NCBI RefSeq assembly: GCF_947241705.1
Contig: NC_079268.1
Span: 124,001-188,000 of the forward strand
Source of the DNA: Saccharomyces mikatae IFO 1815
Taxonomy: Eukaryota > Ascomycota > Saccharomycetes > Saccharomycetales > Saccharomycetaceae
Direction of reading: 5' to 3'
DNA: 64,000 nt
This document shows positions 50,022-59,929 of the stretch, one piece after another. The first letter of the stretch is position 1. Each line of letters opens with the position of its first letter. The position numbers and the translations under genes are program-made. The notes beneath the pieces were generated by a model. The model searched no databases. It was not told where the DNA came from and saw nothing but the letters and a program-made list of their open reading frames with translations.

Positions 50022-52008
50022 TCAGTTGTGTAGACGCTTTTCATAAGAGTGCAGATTATGGACACCACCTTCTAATTGAGCAGAAGCGGTCCTGAATTCA
50101 AATCTGACTTCTCCCTTTTGGACATTTTCCTTCAACAAATCCATTGATGTGTAGCCAATATCTTGACAAGAATGTTGCAAACCATTGTACAAGTATGGAA
50201 TGAACTTCCTGATAGAACCTTTATCAATAACAGCACCAGAAACACCTTGCGCAACCAAGACACTGTCAGATTCAGAAAAGTAACGAGAGGTAGAGGCATT
50301 GCCCTTGTTACCGGTCTTTTGCATAGCATCAATGGACCCCATACCACGGTAAACCTTCAATCTCTTACCATCTTTGAAGAAGTATTCACCTGGGGACTCG
50401 GTAGTACCAGCCAACATACCACCCATCATGACGGTAGAGGAACCAAGGGCCAAAGCCTTGGTGATGTGACCAATGTTTTGAACACCACCGTCAGCCATAC
50501 ATGGAACACCAAATTGGTTAGCAAACTGACAAACGTTGTAAACAGCGGTACCTTGTGGTCTACCACAAGCCATAACTTCTTGAGTGATACAAATGGAACC
50601 AGAACCCATACCAATTCTCAAACCGTCTGCACCAGCAGCGATCAAATTGGCAGCTTGTTCTCTAGTAGCAACGTTACCGGCAATGATTTCTAAATCCGGG
50701 AATGTTTCCTTGATCCATTTGATCATGTTCAATTGGAAAATAGAGTTACCTTGAGAAGAATCCAAGATAACAACGTCTAAACCAGCTTCAACCAACAGTC
50801 TTAATCTCTCCTTATCAGCCTCAATAGTACCAATAGCAGCACCACATAACAATTGCTTTGTAGTAGCGGACTTAGAAGCTAGTGGGTAATTTTGATTCTT
50901 CATCAAATCTGCTCTTGACAACATGGAAACTAAGTTACCATCTTCATCGACAATTAGCAACTTGCCCTTTTTGGTTTGTTTTAGGATTTCATTACCTTCT
51001 TTCAAAGTAATGCCTTTAACACCAGTAACTGGATTTTTAGTCATAACTTGAGAAACGGCTAGTGAATCATCCTCTAAAAATTGTATGTCACGAGATGTGA
51101 CCAACCCGACTAACTTACCTGGACATTTACCATTTTCTGTATTGAAAAGCAGTTATTCTTTCTTTGTTGTTTCCTCACCTTTATGTAGATTGATAAAATC
51201 TTGAACCAGGGCAGAAAAGAAGAAAGATAATAAAATATGCATATCGATGTTAGTAAAATAAGTCACACAATTTTTCTCGAAAATAAACCGAGATCCTCGT
51301 ACGCAGTGCAATTCATTTATTAGCTATAATAAGCTTTCGAAAGGAGGTGAATACGATTTAATTCAGAGTAAAAGTTTTCTACAAGATCGTTTGATCACAG
51401 TCAGTAGAACGAAAGTTATTGATATAGAAGTTGATCATCACGTTAAACTTTCTTCACACTCGGAAAGTAACTTATAAAATAAAATGAATAGCACATTCTA
51501 ATGAGGGAAATAACCTTAAAATTTCTAATATAATAGGAAAAAACATACCAGTAACAGGGAAACCAGAGAAACCAAATTTTCTTTTCATGGCCTTAACTTC
51601 ACCAACAGTAGTGGCTGGGGAAATGACTATTGGAGAATTGATGAAACCGTTTTCGAACATTTTAACTTTCTTTACCATGGAAGCCTGTTCCTTTGGAGTA
51701 CAGTTATGATGGATAAAACCAATACCACCTAACAAAGCCATGTAGATAGCCATATCGGTTTCAGTGACTGTGTCCATAGGAGAAGACACAAATGGAGTGT
51801 TCAGGGAGATTCTCTTGGTCAATTTTGTTTGCAAACTAACTGCAGAAGATGGAAAGTCAACCAAACCTGGTAAGATCAAGAAATCATTGTAAGTCAACCC
51901 ACCTCTGGTTGTAGAATCCATCAATTCCTGAACAGAAAGACCATCTCTGGAGCTGTAACTCTTCAAATGGTCTAAAGCCTTCTTGTAATCCAATGGAGCA
52001 GCACTCAT
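50022..52008 (-). CDS. IMD4: Inosine-5'-monophosphate dehydrogenase Imd4, spliced
   Basis: Exon 1 51549-52008 and exon 2 50022-51136, joined to 524 residues. Intron 51137-51548 (412 nt): donor GTATGT, TACTAAC at 51249-51255, acceptor ACAG. The junction restores [20 protein letters not shown]. Oxidises IMP to XMP with NAD+, rate-limiting for guanine nucleotides. TIM-barrel with two CBS domains (about 115-235) and the active-site loop [11 protein letters not shown] with catalytic Cys near residue 335, followed by the flap with GNASTSRYF. Strong codon bias. The intron hosts snR54. Paralogues IMD2 and IMD3 lack an intron; presence of one identifies IMD4. Confidence 0.97.
51137..51548 (-). other. 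IMD4 intron
   Basis: 412-nt intron with donor GTATGT, branch TACTAAC at 51249-51255 and acceptor ACAG; the snoRNA lies between donor and branch point. The branch-to-acceptor gap (about 110 nt) is long. Confidence 0.93.
51357..51447 (-). ncRNA. SNR54: Box C/D snoRNA snR54 within the IMD4 intron
   Basis: On the minus strand: terminal stem TTTAA / TTAAA (51443-51447 with 51357-51361), box C GTGATGA (51435-51441), internal D' CTGA, a C'-like GTGATCA, and box D CTGA (51363-51366). The stretch TAACTTTCGTTCT directly before D' is complementary to the conserved 18S rRNA segment AGAACGAAAGTTA, and the fifth base rule points to the methylated A known as A974 in S. cerevisiae. snR54 is known to be intronic in IMD4. 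Ends are approximate, set by the terminal stem. Confidence 0.9.
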
Positions 52009-52637
52009 CGTGGTATATTTATTAGGTTTCTGTAAAGTTATGGAATTGGTCCAATATCCTTGAGTTCAAACAGCAAAAACTACCAGAGAAAGTGTAAAAG
52101 CCACCATTTTTTCACAAAATTATTTAAGCCCAAGATTTTGAATGCCAGAAAATAAAAATGCGATGAACTAAGCAAGCCCTCAACAAGGTGGATTCTCAGC
52201 AGGATATTTATATGACTTTTTTTTTTCAGAGTGAAATTTTTTTTTTTTTTCAGTATTTCGAAGAGCAAAAAAAAGGAACGAAAAGTGCCACGGCAGAGTT
52301 TTTCAGGTTAGGGCTGGTTGAAGGGAAAGAGTAATTCATAATGTAGAGTCGAAGGCATAAATTGGTAGCCACCAGGATATTTTAACAATTGTATGTATTG
52401 ATGAAGTGCGGATGTTTTGTAAATAGCATTTTCTGCTAATTTGTAGTTGTAGGAAGGTTAGTGTAGTTTCGTAGAGGATTAGGAATGTCCTCTCAATGGG
52501 GGCGGGAACCCTCTAGAGATTTTTTCAATTATGCAGATTTATAACAAACAAAAAGTAGTATTGTGCATGTTGATACGGAACAATACAGGAACCAAAACAA
52601 GCGATCACGAGGAAAATAGAAAACACTCTTGTACAAG
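52009..52637. promoter_or_regulatory. IMD4-SPC2 divergent promoter
   Basis: 629 bp with poly(T) tracts at about 52219-52251 (nucleosome-depleted, typical of strong promoters such as IMD4). No RNA gene seen. Confidence 0.5.
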
Positions 52638-53174
52638 ATGAGTACTGCTAAGCCTATTAACGTATATTCCATTCCAGAGCTTAACCAGGCTCTAGATGAA
52701 GCCCTGCCTTCCATTTTCGCAAGATTGAACTATGAGAGATCCTACGGTTTACTCGACACTAAACTGTACATAGGGTATTCCATTGCTGTCGTGGCAGGTC
52801 TAAGTTTCTTCCTGGACAAAAAATTTGAAAGAGCCGAGATTGTTGTGTATCAAAAGTTTCTAGTGGGCGCGTATTTCGTTTTATCGTTAATGTTCTGGTA
52901 CTTCTCTCGTTTTATTGAAAAGGGGACTGTTTATGTGGGGAAGAAAAGAGATACAAAGGATGAGATCTATGTAAAGACTAAATTTGAAAACAATGAACCT
53001 TTGTATCTGGTTGAACTTATTCAAAAGAAGAAGGGAAGCAACACCAAAAAGGAGTTGAAGGCTCAATTGAAGGTGAATAAAGTTTTTAATGAAAGTGGCT
53101 ATTTACAAAATGAAGGACTCTTCAAATGGTTTTCCGAACAACATGATGTTCTTATTACCAAGAAAAATGAATAA
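52638..53174 (+). CDS. SPC2: Spc2, signal peptidase complex subunit
   Basis: 178 residues from ATG 52638 (MSTAKPINVYSIPELN). Homologue of mammalian SPC25. Non-catalytic ER subunit that stimulates signal peptidase and links it to the Sec61 translocon. Two membrane spans near 47-62 (IGYSIAVVAGLSFFL) and 75-92 (LVGAYFVLSLMFWYFS) with both termini cytosolic. A TTG three codons upstream is not a start. Converges with CYB2. Confidence 0.94.
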   Translation: MSTAKPINVYSIPELNQALDEALPSIFARLNYERSYGLLDTKLYIGYSIAVVAGLSFFLDKKFERAEIVVYQKFLVGAYFVLSLMFWYFSRFIEKGTVYVGKKRDTKDEIYVKTKFENNEPLYLVELIQKKKGSNTKKELKAQLKVNKVFNESGYLQNEGLFKWFSEQHDVLITKKNE

Positions 53175-53400
53175 AATAGTTTATCTGAAACACAATTTGC
53201 AACTGATTTAAAATGCTTGAATTTTGTTATTTTTTTCTTCGTGATGATAAATAAAGTTATACGAATGCTCAATAATATAAATATGAATAAATAAGAGTTT
53301 ACTTTTATCCCTTTAAAATTCTTGGGACAACCTGAAAGAATGGTATTGTTATTCGCAAGCATGAGAAAGCATCCTAATTAGCTCCAAAGCTTGACTGTAA

Positions 53401-55176
53401 TTATGCGTCCTGAAAATCAGTTAAAGTAGGACCTTCATAAACCTCATTATAAAGGACGTCATTTGGCACTGCCACTGATCTCGCTTTTAATGTGGATAAA
53501 TCTAATAGATCCGGCTTCAATTCCGCAATGCTATTTACACCCAATAGTCTCATAGACATCTCGACTTCATCTCTCAAAATTTGAATGGCTTTTTCGACAC
53601 CATCGCGACCATAACATGAATTGGCATACAAGAATGGTCTACCCAAACCAACACCTTTAGCACCTAGACATAACGCTTTCAAGATATCTGTACCACGACG
53701 AACACCACCGTCCACGTAAACTTCCAATTTATCCTTCAAGTTACGTTTTTCCAAAATTGGCATGGTTTCAGCTAAGACTTCAATGGGAGCCCTTGAAAAA
53801 TCTAACTGTCTACCTCCATGGTTGGATAGGACCACACCACTCACACCAATTTCTGCTGCCTTAATAACGTCTTCAGTGCGCTGAACACCTTTGATGACAA
53901 TAGGTAGCTTTGTCTTGGACTTCAACTCTTCAATGTCCTTCCAAGTCAAAGAGGGGTCAATAAACTTTGATAATGCTCTTGAAGCACCTTGTGATTCTTC
54001 TACGTCTGTTTTCTTCATTGCCTTTGGACCAGCCTTTGAATTAGAAAATTTCAACTTCATATCTTTCTCCCTTTGACCTAAACTTGGTGCATCCACAGTG
54101 ACAAACAACGCCTTTACGCCCAATTTTTCTACATTCTTAACCAAATCGTCCGTGATCTTTCTATCAGAGTTAACATATAGTTGGTACCATTGAATCTGTT
54201 TATCAGATGGTGCTGCTTCGATAATTTCCTCAGGAGAGCATGAAGCCAAAGTAGATATCATTTGTGGGACTTTCGTTATACCTTGGCCACAGCCTCTAGC
54301 AACATCTTTCTCACCTTCTAGCGGATTCCCTAGTTTACACAACGCTGTGGCAGACACATAGAAGGGAACATCCACATGGGAGCCCAACATGTCGGTCGAA
54401 ATATCCACTTTACTTACATCTACCAGGATCTTTGGTTTGAAAAAGATCCTGTGATATGCGTTATGATTTTCTCGATGGGTGACTTCATCATTGGCACCCG
54501 AGGAATAGTATGCCCATGCCTGTTTAGTCAAAGTTTGTGAGGCCAAGTATTCAAAGTCGTAAAGATTGATGATATTGTCTAGAGGAGGCAACAGCGATTT
54601 TAGTTGTTCTTTCCTAGCAATGTCTTCCTTGGTTTCACCGGGAGCATAGGGTGGACAAACTAGTTCTGGTGGCATTGACCCTTGTAAAGGACCAAGTTTC
54701 TTTTCAGGTGCAATATACTTATCGATTACATTAGGAGCATGTAATGGCTCAAAAATAGCCGTGACATCTTTCCCAGCATTAAATTTGATAACATCCTGAC
54801 CACCTGGATGATTTGGCAGGAATCGTGTTAGATCATACACGTAACCATTGATTACGACCCAACAATCATCGGGCTTGTTATGTTTGGCAACTTCTGCGGG
54901 CGAAATTTTTTGCTTGTTCATGTCCAGTTTCGGTTCATTCCCTATTTCGCCATTACACCAGTTTAGATACGCCATTGAGCTAGCAGCAGCCAAGATTGCG
55001 CCAATGCTCAAAGCTGTCCATGACTTTGTGCGTTCTCTCGAGTCTTGTTCGAACGACTTGGATTTTGACACGGTAGAACCGTAACGGCGGATTGCATCCG
55101 ACCTAAACTTAGAGGACCTAAAGACACTTGCCTCACAGGCTCTTGAAATTTTCAGTAGGTGTTTGTATTTTAACAT
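53401..55176 (-). CDS. CYB2: L-lactate dehydrogenase (cytochrome b2), mitochondrial
   Basis: 591 residues, same as S. cerevisiae. Oxidises L-lactate to pyruvate and passes electrons to cytochrome c in the intermembrane space. A bipartite presequence (~80 residues: basic part, then SWTALSIGAILAAASSMAY as sorting/stop-transfer) precedes the cytochrome b5 haem domain (about 88-170; HPGGQD with axial His). The flavin-binding alpha-hydroxy-acid oxidase barrel follows, with VVLSNHGGRQLDF (catalytic His near 450) and DGGVRRGTDILKALCLGAKG. The glucose-repressed, lactate-induced expression known for CYB2 should be encoded in the region right of 55176. Confidence 0.97.
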   Translation of the reverse strand: MLKYKHLLKISRACEASVFRSSKFRSDAIRRYGSTVSKSKSFEQDSRERTKSWTALSIGAILAAASSMAYLNWCNGEIGNEPKLDMNKQKISPAEVAKHNKPDDCWVVINGYVYDLTRFLPNHPGGQDVIKFNAGKDVTAIFEPLHAPNVIDKYIAPEKKLGPLQGSMPPELVCPPYAPGETKEDIARKEQLKSLLPPLDNIINLYDFEYLASQTLTKQAWAYYSSGANDEVTHRENHNAYHRIFFKPKILVDVSKVDISTDMLGSHVDVPFYVSATALCKLGNPLEGEKDVARGCGQGITKVPQMISTLASCSPEEIIEAAPSDKQIQWYQLYVNSDRKITDDLVKNVEKLGVKALFVTVDAPSLGQREKDMKLKFSNSKAGPKAMKKTDVEESQGASRALSKFIDPSLTWKDIEELKSKTKLPIVIKGVQRTEDVIKAAEIGVSGVVLSNHGGRQLDFSRAPIEVLAETMPILEKRNLKDKLEVYVDGGVRRGTDILKALCLGAKGVGLGRPFLYANSCYGRDGVEKAIQILRDEVEMSMRLLGVNSIAELKPDLLDLSTLKARSVAVPNDVLYNEVYEGPTLTDFQDA

Positions 55177-55719
55177 AAGCTACTTTTGTTTGCTTTTTTC
55201 CGATTCGGAAACGGTATTCATAAGATACAAGGACTGGATAAGATGTTAGAACTTTAGATGTTTTACATACTTATACTTATACTTATATATTTTCTTACTC
55301 CAACTCAGGTACTGGAGAATAGCTGCACGGTAGTTGATTCTTGGCGGTTCTTGTATGACATTATTATTGGTCGGCCCGTAGTTCTCTTGAGCAGAAAGAG
55401 ACGGGGGTTAGGGAGATATCGGTAGTTTATGCTAGCGCCTTGCATAAAAAGCGTGGGGGTAGGTCTCCAAGGATTAATGGAGTAACAAGTGCTGTAAAAG
55501 GACAGGAAAGCCAGGGTCTCTATTAGAGAATGGAGTTCTTGTAAGAAAAAATAGCAGAATGCTACATTTTGGTAACGATTTGAGTGGGGGGTGATCCTTC
55601 CGATGTATGCGTAAAACACCTCGTGTTGTACAGGAAGAAGAAATCACTTCCGAGAAAAAAGAAGATGCAACAGGGAGAATGGCATGTGGGTATTGCGTTT
55701 TGACTAGTATCGTAACTTT
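55177..55719. promoter_or_regulatory. CYB2 promoter region
   Basis: Before the LTR zone. It has three tandem TACTTAT-like units near 55266-55290 close to the gene, a CGGAAACGG word near 55206-55215 resembling a Hap1 half-site pair, and a G-rich stretch (55585-55592). No supported ORF. Confidence 0.4.
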
Positions 55720-56020
55720 GCGTTGGAATAAGGTTCAGCAATCGTGCATTGACCAGAATTTATATTAGAAGTATATTACGATATAGGATAAGAAGATGGC
55801 ATGAATGATGTGAAACGCAAGGATTTATAATGCGATTGGGAGAATGAATGACGACGTATAAAACTAAAACAGAAATATATACATTATTACGTAAAAATGG
55901 AGCTTCCTTTCGTGTATTCCCTTATTCCCGAGAAGTATCTCGAGTAAAATCTGAATACCTCGCAATATATTTTTTATCGACGACGGACCCAATAAGTATC
56001 TAAAAATTCCTCAATATCCC
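55720..56020 (+). mobile_element. Solo delta LTR (Ty1/Ty2 family), decayed
   Basis: Starts at a GTTGGAATAA word near 55720, contains AAGTATATTA, AAGAAGATGG and TGAAACGCAAGGATT (diagnostic delta words), and ends near 56020 in CTCAATATCCCA. Internal deletions, about 300 bp. No target-site duplication remains. Confidence 0.75.
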
Positions 56021-56129
56021 ATAATGAGTTGCATGAAGGTATATGTCGGTAAATTAGTGGTTAAACTGTGTTAATAGTTACAAATAAAATCAAATCCTCG
56101 TATAATATATTAGGGAGGTATATAAAACT

Positions 56130-56403
56130 TAGAAAAAGGTGGGTTTGAGATATTTGTTGAAATTCTCTTTTCGACGAAATTGATATTATTAGATTCACAG
56201 AAAATACTAGAAGATTTTTCTCGAGGAGATAGGAACCCAAAATAGGGAAATCGATAATCATATATAATATTGATTTTATTATTAAATATCATGTCTTATA
56301 CGTTAATCCTATTACATCATCGATCCTTGCGTGTCAGCTTCCTCTAACTTCGATGACAGCTTTTCATACGATAATATACTAGTAGTTGATTTTTTTTCGA
56401 GCA
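56130..56403 (-). mobile_element. Solo delta LTR (Ty1/Ty2 family), decayed
   Basis: Opposite orientation to the previous one. On the plus strand it reads GAGATATTTGTTGAAATTC, ACTAGAAGATTTTTCTCGAG, AATCCTATTACATCATCGAT, CCTTGCGTGTCAGCTTCC and ends around GTTGATTTTTTTTCGAGCA. A further short delta-like scrap (ATACTAGTTAATAGACGGTA) follows at about 56458-56480. Confidence 0.8.
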
Positions 56404-56596
56404 GTGCACAGAAGAAGAGAGACAGAAGTTACCTTATGCAAAAATACTAATAATATGGATACTAGTTAATAGACGGTAGTTTGTTGTTATTACTGTTTTG
56501 GGTAGTGTGTCTTCGTTCGTTTTAGGTGCGGTCAGCGCTTATCTTTTTAAGTAATTGCTAACGTATGCGATGTAGTTTCAACTATGACAAACTCTC

Positions 56597-56880
56597 TGTT
56601 GTACCGCAGAATGAGGTACCTCAGTATAGCAATGCGTCTTCCCAAACGTTCATGGAGCAGAGCACATATGAGACAACCTTATAACGAGACGAACAGATTG
56701 AGCAACATAAGGTAAAACTATGCCTCCCTTGGCTGAGCTACCAAAACGTACAAATACCTGAGCAATTAGTTTACATTCAAGATCCCTGCGCTTCCAGCAT
56801 TTAGTGTACTGTATATATTGTATAGTATTGTTGGAATAAGTGATTACCACTATACATTTATTCATATAAATTGTTGTAGT
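56597..56880 (+). mobile_element. Solo sigma LTR (Ty3 family), 3' end uncertain
   Basis: Begins TGTTGTACCGCAGAATGAG and contains AACGTTCATGG, ACACATATGA-like GCACATATGAGACAACC and TTATAACGAGACGAAC, matching the known start of Ty3 sigma. The right part is degraded and I cannot place its end exactly. Confidence 0.75.
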
Positions 56881-56914
56881 TGATGACGAACATTCTTTAA
56901 CATGATACTAATGA

Positions 56915-57209
56915 TGTTGAGTAAATTAATACTAACATTCTTATGGTGATACCAATTTAAATGGAGTAGGGAAATTCTAATTATAGAATTTCCTGCACTA
57001 ATAAGATAAAGATCTATTAATTGTCCAGAACTTAGTATATAAGAAGATGAGTTAACACTAAATTCTTATCATCAACACTCTGATTTATGTCTGAACCTTT
57101 TGGTTTAATACAACCAATCAGCGTGTGTTTTATATACCTCTCTTATATAGATTAAGAAGGAACGACTATTCTTAATTATTACAACTTACTAAACTACTAA
57201 TTATCAACA
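56915..57209 (+). mobile_element. Solo tau-like LTR (Ty4 family)
   Basis: Begins TGTTGAGTAAATTAATACTA and ends CTAATTATCAACA, giving the TGTTG...CAACA ends of Ty LTRs. Its start resembles the remembered Ty4 tau sequence and its last 70 bp match the fragment at 20240-20310. About 295 bp against about 371 for intact tau. No clear 5-bp target duplication. Confidence 0.6.
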
Positions 57210-57323
57210 AGTATATAGGATAATCCGTTTTGGCAACAGGGTTATCCCCAAAGATCGTTCGTATTAGGACTGTCAAGACCCCTGGTATTATTTGAGCATC
57301 ATAATTCGATGCTAACGTAGTCA

Positions 57324-57412
57324 CCCTCGGTAGCCAAGTTGGTTTAAGGCGCAAGACTGTAATTTATTACCACGAAATCTTGAGATCGGGCGTTCGACTC
57401 GCCCCCGAGGGA
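57324..57412 (+). tRNA. tRNA-Tyr (anticodon GUA) with 14-nt intron
   Basis: 89-nt precursor CCCTCGGTAGCC...CCGAGGGA. Anticodon GTA at 57359-57361. Intron TTTATTACCACGAA at 57363-57376, one base 3' of the anticodon as usual. Internal boxes GGTTTAAGGC and GGGCGTTCGACTC. The acceptor stem is fully paired (7 bp) and keeps the C1-G72 pair used by tyrosyl-tRNA synthetase. T6 terminator at 57413-57418. Four LTR relics lie upstream. Confidence 0.96.
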
Positions 57413-57656
57413 TTTTTTGTCATTTTTTTAACTCTCAAACAGGCAAAAGTGAGGTGTTTTTTAAAAGAAAGAGGTATGATAGCCATAGTGAGCACTTAGC
57501 CTTTAAAGATAAATTCAGTAGAGATACGTAAACAGTCGTGATAAATATGTAATACATTATATTATTTTAAGTAGATTGATTTCTTTTTTTTTCCTCTTCT
57601 TGTTTCCATTTGCTTTTTCTTTTTCGTTCTTTGCAGTTGTTTTTTTTTGTTGTTTA

Positions 57657-58256
57657 TTAGTCTATATCCATGTAATCGTTGGCGGCATTGGGTAGTTGTG
57701 ATGCAATTATATTTTGAGAAGGCAGGGTATGATACTGGTGCTGTATGATACTGGTATTACCATTGAGGCGCGTGTTTGTTATTTCGTGATTACTGTTGCC
57801 GAAGTAGCCATGAATCATATACTCTTCGGTTTCCGAGTACAACTCGGATTCGTTCATAAAACCACCGTTCGTGCCGTGTTGCATACCCACCGATTTCAGG
57901 GGAGGTATCCCGATATTTCTCTGATATTGAATATTATTAATGGTAGTAATAGTAGTAGCTGTGGTAGCTGTGGTAGTAGTAGAAGAACAAGTGATATTAC
58001 TACTGTTGCTACTATTGTTAGTATTGGCAGCCCCAGAACTGGCCGGAAATTTTGTGCTTGCAGGATCTCGCTTTGTTCTCTTCGTCCTTTGGTACAAACT
58101 ATGCGTGTCAAACTCAAAATGATCATTATTTCTTTTATTTACGATTTTATCATTATTGGCGTCGCTGTTATATGTGGCGCCGGCATTGCCACCAGAGTTG
58201 CAATTGTTAGTTTGGAACGCACTATTGTGTTCATAGTATGAGAGCATTTCACGCAT
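57657..58256 (-). CDS. YML053C: Uncharacterised nuclear/cytoplasmic protein, YML053C orthologue
   Basis: 199 residues starting MREMLSYYEHNSAFQTNNCN; S. cerevisiae YML053C is slightly longer (about 212 by memory). No catalytic domain. Asn/Ser/Thr-rich with a basic cluster (RTKRTKRDPASTK) that could serve as nuclear signal, and a Thr/Ala-rich run coded by GTAGTA-type repeats near 57940-58010. It ends DYMDID. The S. cerevisiae protein is described as cell-cycle regulated with unknown function. Divergent with SUR7 and 245 bp downstream of the tRNA-Tyr. Confidence 0.85.
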   Translation of the reverse strand: MREMLSYYEHNSAFQTNNCNSGGNAGATYNSDANNDKIVNKRNNDHFEFDTHSLYQRTKRTKRDPASTKFPASSGAANTNNSSNSSNITCSSTTTTATTATTITTINNIQYQRNIGIPPLKSVGMQHGTNGGFMNESELYSETEEYMIHGYFGNSNHEITNTRLNGNTSIIQHQYHTLPSQNIIASQLPNAANDYMDID

Positions 58257-58890
58257 ACACTAAAGTCTTAACCTAATGAATGAAAGCAGCCAGACTAGAA
58301 AAAAAGCCCTTAATTGTTTCTGTCGCAATCCTATTGTATTGTTACTCTAATATTGGCAAAACGAAAAAAATAAAAAAAAAAAAATAAATCAAAGTCTGCT
58401 GAGTGGTAAGGGAAAAAATAATTGAGAATAAAATGTTACCCTTATAAGACACGTGTATAATGATATTAAAATATGATATTGTGTTACCCTGTCTGGTGCC
58501 ATGACAACGGACAGGGGCAATCACTGGACTAGGTAAATATATATGGCTTTGATGAAACTGTCAAGACACACAAAACAGCAAGATGTTGGATTATACCACA
58601 GTTAGATGAAAAAAAATGGTCAAGCCTCGAGCATTAAGCCATTTCCCTCGCCCTATACTGCCATGCAGTGCAAAAAAAGGCCCAAGATAGGCCTTGAACG
58701 TCCCGTTCGGGAAAAATGTAAATAGAAGCATGTGCCGCTTCGAGGCCCCCGATACATTTTTCAACATCTCCTTGATACTTAAACAGCAGACAAACGAGCA
58801 ACACGCACGCAAGAAGATCTGTTGCTATTCTTGCTTGTATCCGTAGACATCACACAGGCTAAGTACAGTAACACGCATTCACACAATAGT
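58257..58890. promoter_or_regulatory. YML053C-SUR7 divergent promoter
   Basis: 634 bp with a poly(A) tract at about 58364-58390. Nothing else I can support; a Mcm1-type site was looked for without a convincing match. Confidence 0.4.
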
Positions 58891-59799
58891 ATGGTTAAGG
58901 TCTGGAATATAACGCTGCGTTTGCTAGTATTGCTGTTTTTAGCAGGTAACACATTGCTGTTGATTTTGATGATTATATCTGGTGCCACAGACCATTACCC
59001 CGTAAACAGATTCTATTGGGTGCAAGGCAATACGACAGGTATACCCAATGCTGGGGACGAAACTCGATGGACATTCTGGGGCGCCTGTCTACAGGATAAA
59101 GACGGCTCGGATACCTGCACAAGTGATTTGGCACCTGCCTACCCGATTTCACCAGTGGACAACTTCAATACACACATCAATGTCCCCCATCAGTTTATTT
59201 CTAAAAGAGACGCGTTTTACTATCTGACGAGATTTTCATTCTGTTTCTTTTGGATTGCATTGGCCTTTGTGGGAGTGTCGTTTATTCTCTACATTCTAAC
59301 ATGGTGTTCGCAGATGCTTTCGAATATGGTTCTTGTGCTTATGTCTTTTGGAGTCGTCTTCAATACGGCCGCTGTTGTCTTGCAGACGGCCGCCTCTGCT
59401 ATGGCGAAAAACGCTTTCCATGACGATGATCGTAGTGCGCAATTGGGTGCTTCTATGATGGGTATGGCTTGGGCAAGTGTCTTTTTGAGTATTGTGGAAT
59501 TTACCTTGTTGGTTTTCTGGTCTGTTAGAGCTAGACTGGCCTCTACTTACCCCATGGACAATTCAAGATATAGGACTTCCTCCAAATGGAACCCCTTCCA
59601 TAGAGAAAAGGAGCAAGCCACCGACCCAATTTTGGCTGGTACTACTCCCGAAGACATGCAACAAAGCGCAAGCGTAGTGGGGCCTTCTTCCCATACTAAT
59701 GCGGTCACTGCTACTACCGCTGCGGAAAATCAACCTAAAGGTATCAACTTCTTTACCATAAGAAAATCGCACGAGCGCCCGGACGATGTTTCTGTCTAG
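58891..59799 (+). CDS. SUR7: Sur7, eisosome/MCC plasma-membrane protein
   Basis: 302 residues from ATG 58891 (MVKVWNITLRLLVLLF); the frame runs 23 codons further upstream to an ATG at 58822 but the S. cerevisiae start is used. Four spans: about 8-30, 115-140, 150-175 and 195-215. The first extracellular loop has the claudin-like W-x-C-x(8)-C pattern (WTFWGACLQDKDGSDTC). The cytosolic C-terminus holds RTSSKWNPFHREKE. Marks the MCC/eisosome patches and affects endocytosis and cell-wall stability. Start choice is by homology. Confidence 0.94.
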   Translation: MVKVWNITLRLLVLLFLAGNTLLLILMIISGATDHYPVNRFYWVQGNTTGIPNAGDETRWTFWGACLQDKDGSDTCTSDLAPAYPISPVDNFNTHINVPHQFISKRDAFYYLTRFSFCFFWIALAFVGVSFILYILTWCSQMLSNMVLVLMSFGVVFNTAAVVLQTAASAMAKNAFHDDDRSAQLGASMMGMAWASVFLSIVEFTLLVFWSVRARLASTYPMDNSRYRTSSKWNPFHREKEQATDPILAGTTPEDMQQSASVVGPSSHTNAVTATTAAENQPKGINFFTIRKSHERPDDVSV

Positions 59800-59912
59800 T
59801 AGGGACAAAGCCCGCCTTTTGTAATATATACTTATACCCTCTCCTTCTCTCCCCTGCAACATAATAGTTAACTCCTAATATTAATAATAATATCCTACAA
59901 TTTCCTTAGCAC

Positions 59913-59929
59913 CGGGGCACTCTCGCCCG
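59913..59929. promoter_or_regulatory. Gal4 binding site (UAS-GAL) of GAL80
   Basis: CGGGGCACTCTCGCCCG: CGG, eleven bases, CCG, the Gal4 dimer motif. It is 155 bp before the GAL80 start codon, where a single weak site gives the modest galactose induction known for GAL80. Confidence 0.9.

Noticed and set aside
55305-55619. 104-codon minus frame upstream of CYB2
   Set aside because: Has no ATG until its last 45 codons and lies in the CYB2 promoter.
56650-56865. 71-codon minus frame in the sigma LTR
   Set aside because: Lies entirely within retrotransposon LTR sequence that carries no genes.
57714-58241. 175-codon plus-strand frame over YML053C
   Set aside because: Antisense to the YML053C reading frame with Val/Ile runs coded by its GTA repeats.
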